Shown: in pieces, positions 17,090 through 26,439 of the stretch | Layout of the letters: each line of letters starts with the position of its first letter | How positions within the stretch are numbered: position 1 is the first letter of the stretch | DNA from: UBA1941 sp046329575 | Lineage (GTDB): Bacteria > Bacteroidota > Bacteroidia > Chitinophagales > LD1 | DNA length: 64,000 bases | Reading direction: 5' to 3' | NCBI GenBank assembly: GCA_046329575.1 | Contig: JAXLUJ010000012.1 | Location: 51,236-115,235, forward strand | The notes under the pieces: model-generated | What the model saw: the letters and a program-made list of their open reading frames with translations, nothing else | What the model was told of the DNA's origin: nothing | Databases searched by the model: none | Translations under genes and position numbers: made by a program

Positions 17090-19717
17090 ATGCGCCATCA
17101 AACACACCGCCATTATTACCTCCGGCTGTGGCTGGTGCTATGGAGCGTGGTGTTTTGTTCCGGTTATTGCAGCGCACAGCTTCGCGTATTTTACGATACC
17201 GATGCCAATCATTTGGCAAGCAGTATTTGCGGCAGGGGCTTTATTGTGAAAAATGCGGTAGTGCATAGCCCCACCGGATTTTACGGGCGGTTTAAAAGCA
17301 TTAGCACCAATTTGGGGTTGGACAGCGGGTTGGTGCTTTCAACCGATTCTATCTATGGCAACATCGGCCCTAATAATGAAACAGGCGCCATCAACCGGCC
17401 TGGTACCTGGCCTTTTTTTACAGGAGATTTTGACTTAGATACGGTAGATTTTGGCCGACCGGTAATTAGCGGCGGATCGTTTGATGCCTGTGTGTTGGAG
17501 TTTGACATGATTCCCTTGGGCGATAGTATTCAATTCAAATATGTTTATGGTTCGGAAGAGTATCCAAATAATTGTAGTGGATTTACTGATGTGTTTGGTT
17601 TTTTACTCAGCGGCCTCAAGCCGGGAGGTGGTAGTTATCGAAAATTCAATATTGGTACGGTTCCTGGCACACCATATCCGGTGTGTATCAATTCTATCAA
17701 TAACGGCAATGTGCCCTGGCCCAATGTAGCGGGCAATTGCTATAGCTTATCCTATGGTCAGTACTATGTGGATAATGGCATGCCCAATACCATTGATAAT
17801 ACCGACAGCACCCGCATTCAGTTAAATGGATTTACCGTGCCGTTAATAGCCAATGCGGCAGTTATTCCCTGCGCTACCTATCACCTGAAAATAGGCATAG
17901 AAGATGTGGGTGATGCAGCAGCTATGTCTTCGGTATTTATTAAATCCGGCAGCCTGATTAGCAATCGTCAGGTATTTCTGGATAGTGTGCATTATATCGC
18001 CCCTTTGGAAACGGCAGTAGAAGGATGTGCGCCGGTTCAAATCCGGGTACAGTTAAAACCGGCGCAGCCGCAGCCTTATACGGTCTATTTGAGTTATTCA
18101 GGATCGGCGCAAAACGGAACAGATTACGTAGCTCCGGATAGTATTCTCATTGCAGCCGGTGATACGGTGGGCACCTTCTCCATTCTTCCATCGGCCGACG
18201 GACTTGTTGAAAATTCAGAATCGGCGTGGGTGAAACTCACTACGCCATGTGGCGTGGTTTACGACAGTATTTTGTTTCAGATTTCTGATGCGTTGCCTTT
18301 TCAAATGGCTGTTCACGATACACTAAAATGTTCCCATGATACGATTCGTGTTTTGGCGCAGGGTGCCTTAAATTACCACTGGCGGCCGTTGGATTCGTTA
18401 ACGGTGAATACGGTTGATTCCAGTGACGTATCTCTTTATTCGCCCGCCGATGTAACGTACCGCGTTACAGCTACGGTAGGTAGTTGCAGCCAAACGGATA
18501 CGATTCGCATTCGCAATGGGCATTTTGGATTGTCGGTTCAATCTACCGACCCGGCTTGTTATGGCGACAGCGGCAGTATTAAAGTAACCGCACTCACCAC
18601 CGGAGCAATCTGGTATTGGGTGGGCGGCGATACCAATACCAGCGGCCTGTTTAGAAGAAAGGCGGGTAACTACATCATTGAAGCACAAACGGCGCAAGGC
18701 TGCAGCGGTAAAGATTCGGTAAAACTGCAGGAGCCGCCGTTGTTACAATTACAAGTCCATTCTACTTCACCACCCGATTGTTATGGCGATAGCACAGGCC
18801 ATATACAGCTACAGGCGGGCGGTGGCAACGGTGGCTATCACTATGAATGGCCGGATGGCAGTGCAAATGCGTTTCACGATCATTTAAGCGGCGGGATTTA
18901 TATAGTGAAAGTTACCGATGTGAAAGGATGTCAGGATTCGTTATCCGTGATGCTTACGCAACCCCCGCAAATGCAGCTCCTGTCTAAGCAAATCGTACCA
19001 CCGTTATGTCACGACAGCGCCAATGGCCGCATTCTCGTTCAGGTTAGTGGCGGAACGGGCAGTTATCATTATTTTTGGCAGCCACATCTTGGTGATAGCA
19101 GTTCCGTAAATGTGAAGCATGGTATTTATTATCTGGAAGTAAAGGACAGTAATCAGTGCGCGGTGTACGATACGCTGGTGGTAGGCGATGCGCCTTCGAT
19201 TTATGCTATAGTGCTTCCAAAAGATACGGTGATAGATCGCGGCGTGGAGGTGGTGTTGCGGGTGCAGACGAATATCAGCGGGGGGGTACAATATGAATGG
19301 GAGCCGCATGATAATTTAAGTTGTAACAATTGTGTAACCCCTTATTTTTCAGCAACGGACGGGGACTATAAATATCGGCTGAAAGTGACAGATGGCAAGG
19401 GTTGCACGGCCACCGACAGTACCGTCATTTATGTGCGGGGCCGCAATCCATTTTTCGTGCCGAATGCATTTTCACCCAATGGGGATGGCCATAATGACGA
19501 GTGGGAGATTTTCTGTAGATATGTAAAAACGTTTAGTTTGAAGGTATTTAACCGCTGGGGGGAAATGGTGTTTTCCACCGAAGATCCGCAAGCAGGCTGG
19601 AACGGGCGGTACAGGGGCGAAGCCCAACCTGCAGGAGTTTATACTTATACGTTTTCTTTAGTATTTGAAAATAATGAAGTGCAGCAGGGAACGGGAAGTT
19701 TCACTCTGTTGCGGTAG
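17090..19717 (+). CDS. Choice-of-anchor-L / SprB-repeat protein, copy 2, intact with CHU_C T9SS type B sorting domain
   Basis: This 875-residue secreted protein has the same order as copy 1 but is complete: signal peptide, choice-of-anchor-L (35-285), Calx-beta-like, Ig-like, three SprB-like repeats (485-710), PKD-like (715-785), and the gliding-type CHU_C domain with FSPNGDGHNDEWEIF. The G tract at 19280-19286 has seven G residues, keeping the frame. The family is linked to adhesion and gliding; the ligand is unknown. It starts 32 bp after copy 1 and the gap is a remnant of the protease 3' end, so no private promoter is evident. Its 3' end overlaps menF by 17 bp, convergently. Confidence 0.93.
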   Translation: MRHQTHRHYYLRLWLVLWSVVFCSGYCSAQLRVFYDTDANHLASSICGRGFIVKNAVVHSPTGFYGRFKSISTNLGLDSGLVLSTDSIYGNIGPNNETGAINRPGTWPFFTGDFDLDTVDFGRPVISGGSFDACVLEFDMIPLGDSIQFKYVYGSEEYPNNCSGFTDVFGFLLSGLKPGGGSYRKFNIGTVPGTPYPVCINSINNGNVPWPNVAGNCYSLSYGQYYVDNGMPNTIDNTDSTRIQLNGFTVPLIANAAVIPCATYHLKIGIEDVGDAAAMSSVFIKSGSLISNRQVFLDSVHYIAPLETAVEGCAPVQIRVQLKPAQPQPYTVYLSYSGSAQNGTDYVAPDSILIAAGDTVGTFSILPSADGLVENSESAWVKLTTPCGVVYDSILFQISDALPFQMAVHDTLKCSHDTIRVLAQGALNYHWRPLDSLTVNTVDSSDVSLYSPADVTYRVTATVGSCSQTDTIRIRNGHFGLSVQSTDPACYGDSGSIKVTALTTGAIWYWVGGDTNTSGLFRRKAGNYIIEAQTAQGCSGKDSVKLQEPPLLQLQVHSTSPPDCYGDSTGHIQLQAGGGNGGYHYEWPDGSANAFHDHLSGGIYIVKVTDVKGCQDSLSVMLTQPPQMQLLSKQIVPPLCHDSANGRILVQVSGGTGSYHYFWQPHLGDSSSVNVKHGIYYLEVKDSNQCAVYDTLVVGDAPSIYAIVLPKDTVIDRGVEVVLRVQTNISGGVQYEWEPHDNLSCNNCVTPYFSATDGDYKYRLKVTDGKGCTATDSTVIYVRGRNPFFVPNAFSPNGDGHNDEWEIFCRYVKTFSLKVFNRWGEMVFSTEDPQAGWNGRYRGEAQPAGVYTYTFSLVFENNEVQQGTGSFTLLR

Positions 19718-20723
19718 TTTTTCTATTCAAAATCACGGCCCGCATTACCTCCATTTTGTTTTCGGTTTCCTGCCATTCCGATTCTGGGTTGGAACCTTGA
19801 GTAATGCCGCAGCCGGCGTAAAAAATGATTTGATTGGTGACCTTTACGCAGCGCAGGTTTACCCAAAGAGAGGTGTTACCCTGATGATGAATTGGCCCCA
19901 AATAGCCGCTGTAATATTCGCGGTCAAGTTTTTCGTTTTCCGAAATAAATGCAAGGGCACTTTTGCGCGGCAATCCTCCCACAGCGGGTGTAGGATGTAA
20001 TGCTGCAGCCAGTTTAACGGGTTCAATCACGACTTTTGGTACCACAAAAACATTTCGAAGATGGGTGAGTTTTCCGGCATGGATGGTTTCAACTGGCGAT
20101 AGGTTAACGGTTTTAGAAAAACGGGCTAACTTCTTCTTTATAAAATCAGTAACCAACTGCTGTTCCTCTCGTTCTTTGGAAGAAAAGCCCGCTATAGTTT
20201 TAGCATTAATCGTTCCGGCAAGTGAATAGGTTACCAGATTTTCGCCGCGTTCTTCCACCAAAATTTCAGGTGTGGCGCCTATCCATATTCCTTCGCCCGG
20301 CAGATGTACCAGTGAGCAGAAAGTGCTTTTATATTTCTTGCAACAAGTATTGAAAATGCCAATCGGATCGAACTGTTCGGGAAGTTTAGCCGTAGCACAA
20401 CGCGCCGTTACCACCTTTTTAAAATCATTGCCAGCAATAGCATGCAGCGCTTTTTCTACATAAATTTTAAATGTATTTTTTGTGGAGGGCTTTGGCTGAA
20501 GTGTTTTAGATACTGAAGTTGCCGTTTTGGCTTTTCCGGATACAATAAAGCACTTTTCGCCATTGAATTTCACCATAGCGAAGGCCGCTTCCCCTTTCTT
20601 TAGCGAAGCTGAAACCCCACCTTCCACAACCTGCACCGATTTGCCGGGAAGGCGGTAAAAGGCAATGGCAGCGCCGGTTTGCACCGCCCGCTGCCATTGT
20701 TTTCTTATTGCTGCAATCGTCAT
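19701..20723 (-). CDS. menF: Isochorismate synthase
   Basis: It converts chorismate to isochorismate, the first step to menaquinone. The chorismate-binding fold is recognised by KVVTARC, IGATPEILV, TYSLAGT, HLRNVF, HPTPAVGGLP, EREYYSGYLG-like DREYYSGYLG, and YAGCGITQGSNPESEWQETENK with the Mg-binding Glu residues. At 340 residues it is shorter at the N-terminus than E. coli MenF, as in other Bacteroidota. It begins 3 bp after the aconitase gene, so the two are likely co-transcribed. An EntC role in siderophores is possible, but the nearby menD and menB favour menaquinone. Confidence 0.93.
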   Translation of the reverse strand: MTIAAIRKQWQRAVQTGAAIAFYRLPGKSVQVVEGGVSASLKKGEAAFAMVKFNGEKCFIVSGKAKTATSVSKTLQPKPSTKNTFKIYVEKALHAIAGNDFKKVVTARCATAKLPEQFDPIGIFNTCCKKYKSTFCSLVHLPGEGIWIGATPEILVEERGENLVTYSLAGTINAKTIAGFSSKEREEQQLVTDFIKKKLARFSKTVNLSPVETIHAGKLTHLRNVFVVPKVVIEPVKLAAALHPTPAVGGLPRKSALAFISENEKLDREYYSGYLGPIHHQGNTSLWVNLRCVKVTNQIIFYAGCGITQGSNPESEWQETENKMEVMRAVILNRKTTATE

Positions 20724-20726
20724 GGC

Positions 20727-22997
20727 TTATTTGGCCATTGCATGCTGGCGAATGATATTCAAAGCGCCACCGGCTTTAAACCATTCGATCTGTTGCTGGT
20801 TGTAAGTATGATTCACCTGAATACTTTCTGAAGAGCCATCCGCGTGGTGAATTACCAAAGTTAATGGTTCATTTGGCGTAAAATTGGTAAGGCCAATGAT
20901 ATCGAAGGTATCGTCTTCGCGGATTTTATCGTAATCAGCTTTATTATCGAAAGTCAATCCAAGCATACCTTGCTTCTTTAGATTGGTTTCGTGAATGCGG
21001 GCGAACGATTTCACCAGAATGGCCCGAACCCCCAAATGGCGCGGCTCCATAGCCGCATGCTCGCGGGAAGAACCTTCGCCGTAGTTTTCATCACCAACTA
21101 CAATCGATCCGATACCAACGGCTTTGTAAGCGCGTTGCACTTTAGGCACTTCATCATACTCGCCGGTGAGTTGATTTTTCACCAGATTCGCTTTTTCATT
21201 AAAGAAGTTGGTAGCGCCGATCAGCATATTGTTCGAAATATTATCTAAATGTCCGCGGTATTTCAACCATGGTCCGGCCATGGAAATATGATCGGTGGTA
21301 CATTTTCCTTTAGCCTTAATCAGCAGCCGTAAGCCTTTCAAATCAGTTCCTTCCCAGGCCGGGAATGAGTACAATAACTGAAGACGATCGGACAGTGGAT
21401 CCACTTTTACTTCCACACTACTTCCATCGGCAGCGGGAGCCTGATAGCCGGGATCATCTACAGCAAACCCCTTTGTAGGCAATTCGTCGCCGGTTGGCGG
21501 ATCCAGCATTACTTTTTCGCCTTTTTCATTGGTAAGATAATCGGTAAGCGGATTGAATGTGAGGTCACCTGCAATGGCTAAAGCAGTGGTCAATTCAGGC
21601 GAAGCTACGAAAGCCATGGTGTTCGGGTTGCCATCCTGACGTGCAGCAAAGTTGCGGTTAAACGAGTGTACAATAGTGTTTTTCTCGCGCAGATCGGCGC
21701 CGGCGCGGGCCCACATACCAATGCACGGACCGCAGGCATTAGCGTAAACGGTTGCTCCAATTTTATTGAACGTTTCGATAAAACCATCGCGATTAATGGT
21801 ATAACGAATTTGTTCAGAACCCGGTGTAATGCTGAATTCCGCCTTGGCCTTCAAATTCTTTTCCGCCACTTGTTTAGCCAGCGATACCGCACGGGAAATA
21901 TCTTCGTATGACGAATTCGTACAACTTCCAATCAAGCCAACTTTAACTTCGGTTGGCCAGCCGTGGGCGGCAGCGGCTTCTTTCATTTTTGAAACCGGTG
22001 TGGCTAAATCAGGAGTAAATGGTCCGTTGATATGCGGTTCCAGTTCATTCAAATTGATTTCAATTACCTGATCGAAATATTTTTCAGGCTGAGCGTAGCA
22101 TTCGGAGTCGGCATTTAGATAAGCGCGAACTTTGTTTGCTTCATCGGCAACATCGGCGCGGCCGGTAGCGCGAAGGTAACGCTCCATGCTATCATCGTAA
22201 CCGAAAGTAGAAGTGGTAGCGCCAATTTCGGCACCCATGTTGGCAATGGTTCCTTTACCGGTACAGCTCAGGCTAACAGCTCCTTCACCAAAATATTCCA
22301 CTATAGCTCCCGTTCCACCTTTTACGGTGAGAATTCCTGCTACTTTCAGTATCACATCTTTTGCTGAGGCCCAGCCGTTCAGTTTGCCGGTAAGTTTAAC
22401 TCCTATCAATTTAGGCCATTTCAGTTCCCAAGGTAAACCGGCCATCACATCTACAGCATCAGCGCCACCTACGCCAATGGCGATCATTCCCAGGCCACCG
22501 CCGTTTACAGTGTGGCTGTCAGTACCAATCATCATGCCTCCAGGAAAGCAATAATTTTCCAGCATAATTTGGTGAATAATACCGGCTCCCGGATGCCAGA
22601 ATCCGATTCCGTATTTATTGGAAACTGAGGATAGAAAATTATAGACTTCGGCATTGCCGCTGTTGGCTACTTTAAGGTCAGTTCCGGCGCCTTCACGGGC
22701 CAGAATGAGGTGATCGCAATGCACGGTAGAAGGCACAGAAACTTTCGCTTTTCCGGCAGTCATGAATTGTAATAATGCCATTTGAGCGGTGGCATCCTGC
22801 ATGGTAACGCGGTCAGGTGCGAAGTCAACATACGACTTCCCGCGTTGGAAATCTTCCAGCTTCATATCGCTGTGGAGGTGGGCAAACAGAATTTTTTCAG
22901 ACAGGGTAAGGGGGCGGTTGAGCGCCTTTTTTGCGGCGTCAATTTTAGAAGGCATTTCTGCGTAAACCTTCTTGATCATTTCAATATCGAATGCCAT
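20727..22997 (-). CDS. acn: Aconitate hydratase, mitochondrial type
   Basis: This TCA-cycle enzyme interconverts citrate and isocitrate using a 4Fe-4S cluster. The cluster ligands are Cys359 (GSCTNSS), Cys422 and Cys425 (ACGPCIG), almost the same numbering as mitochondrial aconitase. MIGTDSHTVNGGGLG and the swivel-domain YGEGSSREHAAMEPRHLG are also present. The 756-residue length fits the mitochondrial class rather than AcnA or AcnB. menF follows after 3 bp. Upstream, a near-match to TAnnTTTG (one mismatch) lies about 45 bp before the ATG. Confidence 0.97.
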   Translation of the reverse strand: MAFDIEMIKKVYAEMPSKIDAAKKALNRPLTLSEKILFAHLHSDMKLEDFQRGKSYVDFAPDRVTMQDATAQMALLQFMTAGKAKVSVPSTVHCDHLILAREGAGTDLKVANSGNAEVYNFLSSVSNKYGIGFWHPGAGIIHQIMLENYCFPGGMMIGTDSHTVNGGGLGMIAIGVGGADAVDVMAGLPWELKWPKLIGVKLTGKLNGWASAKDVILKVAGILTVKGGTGAIVEYFGEGAVSLSCTGKGTIANMGAEIGATTSTFGYDDSMERYLRATGRADVADEANKVRAYLNADSECYAQPEKYFDQVIEINLNELEPHINGPFTPDLATPVSKMKEAAAAHGWPTEVKVGLIGSCTNSSYEDISRAVSLAKQVAEKNLKAKAEFSITPGSEQIRYTINRDGFIETFNKIGATVYANACGPCIGMWARAGADLREKNTIVHSFNRNFAARQDGNPNTMAFVASPELTTALAIAGDLTFNPLTDYLTNEKGEKVMLDPPTGDELPTKGFAVDDPGYQAPAADGSSVEVKVDPLSDRLQLLYSFPAWEGTDLKGLRLLIKAKGKCTTDHISMAGPWLKYRGHLDNISNNMLIGATNFFNEKANLVKNQLTGEYDEVPKVQRAYKAVGIGSIVVGDENYGEGSSREHAAMEPRHLGVRAILVKSFARIHETNLKKQGMLGLTFDNKADYDKIREDDTFDIIGLTNFTPNEPLTLVIHHADGSSESIQVNHTYNQQQIEWFKAGGALNIIRQHAMAK

Positions 22998-23167
22998 AAG
23001 TGAATATTTTGATGGTTATTAAAATCGATTCGGGTTGCAAATATCTAAATCGGGGGCAAAGAAACATGGTTATGAGGGAGGAAAGAAGGTATAATGTGAA
23101 TAATTTAAACTTCCAGCGAATTTTCGCTGAATGACGGAATGGGAAATTTTGAAGCATATTTGCTGCG

Positions 23168-24397
23168 ATGACGCTTCGTGAAAATATCAGGCTGGCGTTG
23201 CGGGCCATTGCCGGCAATAAATTGCGTACGGCATTAACTCTAACCATTATTGTAGTAGGTATCAGTGCGCTCATTACTATTTTAACCGCCACTGAAGGTA
23301 TAAACCGCAAGATGATGGCCAGTTTCAGCGAGATGGGCGCCAACACCTTCACCATAAAAAATCAGGGCGGATTAAGACGGAAGCGAAACCGCCGGGCGCA
23401 GTCAGAAATGCCGCCCATCACCATGACGCAATCCAATACTTTTAAAGAACGGTATAAATATCCGTCGGTGATTTCGGTTATAAGCAATGCCGACAATGCC
23501 GCTGTAATTAAATACGAATCGAAGAAAACCAATCCGAATGTGAGGATGTTGGGTATTGATGAAAACTACCTTAAAGTGGGCGGATGGAGTATTCTGGAAG
23601 GCCGTAATTTTTCAAAGGCAGAAGTTGACAACGGCCAAAACGCTATACTGCTTGGAAAAGACGTGGTGGCTAAACTTTTTGAGGCTCGTGATACGGTAGT
23701 GGGAAAGTTGGTGAACATTGGAAGTAAAAAATACCGCGTGGCCGGCTTGCTGGCACCCAAAGGAGCCAGCCAGGTGAGCAACGACAATCTGGTAATGATA
23801 CCGGTGATGAATGCAAAGCGCACTTTTGGCGATGACAGAAGCAGCTATGATATTAATGTGCTGGTGAAAGATCCCTCGGAATTAGATCAGGCAGTGGAAG
23901 AAGCAAGCGGAATATTCAGAACAATTCGCAAAGTTCATTTGAATGAAGACAATGACTTTGATATTTCCAAGAGCGATAAGCTGGCGTCGCAAGTGATCGA
24001 TAATTTGAGTTATGTGCAATATGCTACGGTGGTGATTGGCATTCTCACACTAATAGGAGCGGGGATTGGTTTAATGAATATTATGCTGGTAAGCGTTAAT
24101 GAAAGAACGCGTGAAATAGGCATCAGCAAAGCGATTGGGGCCAATAAGCGCACCATACGAATACAATTTCTAACCGAAGCAGTTTCCATTTGCATGATAG
24201 GCGGGGTGATTGGAATTCTGTTGGGTGTAGCGCTAGGAAATATGGTGGGTGTGGCCATGCAAACCGGCTTTATAATGCCCTGGAAATGGATAGTGGGCGG
24301 GGTGATCTTTACGTTTATTGTGGGGGTTTTGGCGGGCTGGTATCCTTCTGTAAAAGCATCTAACCTCGATCCGGTAGAAGCGCTTCGGTATGAGTAA
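23168..24397 (+). CDS. MacB/FtsX-type ABC transporter permease
   Basis: The 409-residue membrane protein has one N-terminal transmembrane helix (LRTALTLTIIVVGISALITIL), a MacB periplasmic core domain (about 45-270), and three C-terminal helices with the FtsX signature GIGLMNIMLVSVNERTREIGISKAIGA. It resembles the lipoprotein or macrolide export permeases of the MacB class. No ATPase or membrane-fusion gene is adjacent, so its partners are elsewhere. Its last 8 bases overlap the next gene, implying coupled translation. Confidence 0.92.
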   Translation: MTLRENIRLALRAIAGNKLRTALTLTIIVVGISALITILTATEGINRKMMASFSEMGANTFTIKNQGGLRRKRNRRAQSEMPPITMTQSNTFKERYKYPSVISVISNADNAAVIKYESKKTNPNVRMLGIDENYLKVGGWSILEGRNFSKAEVDNGQNAILLGKDVVAKLFEARDTVVGKLVNIGSKKYRVAGLLAPKGASQVSNDNLVMIPVMNAKRTFGDDRSSYDINVLVKDPSELDQAVEEASGIFRTIRKVHLNEDNDFDISKSDKLASQVIDNLSYVQYATVVIGILTLIGAGIGLMNIMLVSVNERTREIGISKAIGANKRTIRIQFLTEAVSICMIGGVIGILLGVALGNMVGVAMQTGFIMPWKWIVGGVIFTFIVGVLAGWYPSVKASNLDPVEALRYE

Positions 24398-24869
24398 ATG
24401 CACTACCTTTTTTGAATCGCCATTGGGATGGATGGAGCTGAAGTGCGAGGCGGAAAAGCTCACTTATGCCTGGTTTACCGAAACATCGGGCGAAGTAATT
24501 CAGAATATATTTTTATCGAAATGTATCGAACAGTTTCAGGCTTATTTTGAAGGGCAATTGAAAACCTTTGATTTACCGGTTCATTTGGAAGGAAGCGCTT
24601 TTCAGCTACGGGTTTGGCAACAATTGCAAACGATTCCCTTCAATAAAACCATTTCTTATCTTGATTTAGCCCGTCAACTGGGCGATCCGCTGAGTATTCG
24701 TGCAGCGGCGGCGGCCAATGGCAAAAATCCGTTGGCAATTGTTGTGCCTTGTCATCGCGTGGTTGGTGCTAAAGGCCAACTTACGGGCTATGCAGGGGGA
24801 ATAGTTCGCAAACAGTGGTTACTGGCACATGAGGCCAGAGTGTGTGGTACATTTGCGGAATTGTTTTGA
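24390..24869 (+). CDS. ogt: Methylated-DNA--protein-cysteine S-methyltransferase
   Basis: This suicide repair protein takes alkyl groups from O6-alkylguanine. The acceptor Cys121 lies in VVPCHRVVGAKG, preceded by FQLRVWQQLQTIP with the minor-groove helix-turn-helix and the Arg finger in SIRAAAAANGKNP, and followed by LTGYAGG. The 159-residue length is standard for the single-domain enzyme. It overlaps the ABC permease gene by 8 bp, an unusual pairing with no obvious functional link. The choice of symbol ogt over ada is by domain content only. Confidence 0.93.
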   Translation: MSKCTTFFESPLGWMELKCEAEKLTYAWFTETSGEVIQNIFLSKCIEQFQAYFEGQLKTFDLPVHLEGSAFQLRVWQQLQTIPFNKTISYLDLARQLGDPLSIRAAAAANGKNPLAIVVPCHRVVGAKGQLTGYAGGIVRKQWLLAHEARVCGTFAELF

Positions 24870-24900
24870 TACAGATGGTGGCGCAGGAATTTGCGTTTTC

Positions 24901-24908
24901 TATATTTG
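24901..24908 (+). promoter_or_regulatory. TATATTTG -7 element directly before guaB
   Basis: It matches TAnnTTTG exactly but ends only 3 bp before the guaB ATG. If used, the transcript would start at or about the start codon. Confidence 0.4.
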
Positions 24909-24911
24909 TAC

Positions 24912-26387
24912 ATGCCAACAAGAAATACTTCCGACCGCTTTTCTTTTGAAGGAATCACGTTCGATGATGTGTTACTCCTTCCCGGATACAGTGAAATTTT
25001 ACCACGGGATGTAGATACCAGAACACGGTTAACCCGGCACATTTCCATCAATGTTCCTATTGTTTCGTCGGCTATGGATACCGTTACCGAATCGGCACTT
25101 GCCATTGCCATTGCGCGCGAAGGGGGCATTGGTATTCTTCACAAGAATATGAGCATTGAAAAACAGGCCGAGCAAGTGCGCAAAGTAAAGCGAGCAGATT
25201 CGGGACTGATTTTGGATCCCATCACTTTGCATGAAAATGCAACTGTAGGCGATGCGCTGGGGCTGATGCGTGAAAATAAAATTGGAGGAATTCCTATTGT
25301 GAATGCGGGAAATAAACTGGTTGGAATATTAACCAATCGCGACCTTCGTTTTGAGAAGAACAAAAAACGCAAAGTAAGCGAAGTAATGACGCGGGAGAAC
25401 ATCATTACGGCCTCAAAGGGTACTGATTTGAAAAAGGCTGAAACTATTCTGGAAAAATATAAAATCGAAAAGCTTCCGGTGGTAGATCAGGCCGGGAAGT
25501 TAGTGGGCCTCATCACTTACAAAGATATTTTGAAAGTGCGCAACCATCCGAATTCCAGCAAAGATAATTTTGGAAGATTGCTTTGCGGAGCCGCGGTAGG
25601 CGTTACGGCTGATATGTTGCTACGTATTGAAGCATTGGTCCATAATGGCGTGGATGTAGTGATCGTAGATACGGCGCATGGCCACTCGCGTGGCGTACTG
25701 GAGGCGGTGAAAAGAGTAAAACAGACCTTTAAATCAGTAGATATCATTGCCGGAAATATTGCCACAGCAGCCGGCGCAAAGGCGTTGATTGATGCCGGTG
25801 TGGATGCTGTAAAAGTGGGTGTAGGTCCGGGTTCGATTTGTACCACAAGAATTGTGGCAGGTGTAGGTGTTCCACAGCTCACAGCTATTTCAGAAGCCGC
25901 GAAAGCTTCGAAAAAGAAAGTACCCGTTATAGCCGATGGCGGCATCCGTTATACGGGTGATATGGTGAAGGCAATTGCCGCAGGCGCCGATACGGTGATG
26001 GCCGGAAGTATATTTGCGGGAACCGACGAATCGCCGGGCGAAACCATCTTATACGAAGGCCGCAAGTTTAAATCGTATCGCGGCATGGGCAGTGTAGAAG
26101 CCATGCAGGAAGGTTCGAAAGACCGCTATTTTCAGGATGCGGAAGATGATATTAAGAAATTGGTTCCTGAGGGCATTGTGGGCCGTGTGCCTTACAAGGG
26201 TTCCGTTTCGGAAGTGATGTACCAATATATTGGCGGATTGCGGGCGGGCATGGGCTATTGCGGTGCAAAAAATATTTCGCAATTGCAAAAAGCGCAGTTT
26301 GTACGCATCACCAACGCGGGTATGAATGAATCGCATCCGCATGATGTAACCATTACGAAAGAAGCGCCGAATTATAGCAGAAAATGA
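24912..26387 (+). CDS. guaB: Inosine-5'-monophosphate dehydrogenase
   Basis: It oxidises IMP to XMP with NAD+, the committed step to GMP. The barrel starts with FDDVLLLPGYSEILP and SSAMDTVTES; two CBS domains follow (about 95-215, ITLHENATVGDAL and VSEVMTREN). The catalytic Cys310 lies in GVGPGSICTTR, and the mobile flap has YRGMGSVEAM. The ATG at 24912 gives 491 residues and the usual N-terminus; the frame runs back to 24891 only through promoter sequence. It stands alone, convergent with the propeller lipoprotein gene. Confidence 0.97.
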   Translation: MPTRNTSDRFSFEGITFDDVLLLPGYSEILPRDVDTRTRLTRHISINVPIVSSAMDTVTESALAIAIAREGGIGILHKNMSIEKQAEQVRKVKRADSGLILDPITLHENATVGDALGLMRENKIGGIPIVNAGNKLVGILTNRDLRFEKNKKRKVSEVMTRENIITASKGTDLKKAETILEKYKIEKLPVVDQAGKLVGLITYKDILKVRNHPNSSKDNFGRLLCGAAVGVTADMLLRIEALVHNGVDVVIVDTAHGHSRGVLEAVKRVKQTFKSVDIIAGNIATAAGAKALIDAGVDAVKVGVGPGSICTTRIVAGVGVPQLTAISEAAKASKKKVPVIADGGIRYTGDMVKAIAAGADTVMAGSIFAGTDESPGETILYEGRKFKSYRGMGSVEAMQEGSKDRYFQDAEDDIKKLVPEGIVGRVPYKGSVSEVMYQYIGGLRAGMGYCGAKNISQLQKAQFVRITNAGMNESHPHDVTITKEAPNYSRK

Positions 26388-26399
26388 GAGGAGAGGGGC

Positions 26400-26434
26400 G
26401 AGATGAAAGATGAGAGATGAGAGATGAGAAATGG
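26400..26434. repeat. Heptamer microsatellite (GAGATGA-like, five units)
   Basis: Five imperfect 7-bp units (GAGATGA, AAGATGA, GAGATGA, GAGATGA, GAAATGG) lie between the convergent guaB and propeller genes. It is noncoding. Confidence 0.7.
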
Positions 26435-26439
26435 TGAGG

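Larger units (their letters stand above)
14398..19716 (+). repeat. Tandem duplication of a 2.66-kb secreted-protein gene
   Basis: Unit 1 (14398-17056) and unit 2 (17057-19716) are direct repeats. Both begin with the last 32 bp of the protease gene, so the breakpoint lies inside its 3' end. The first 130 bp and the last 1.07 kb are nearly identical. The choice-of-anchor-L region (about 14560-15170 and 17220-17830) has clearly diverged. The offset is 2659 bp up to a G tract and 2660 after it. Confidence 0.95.
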
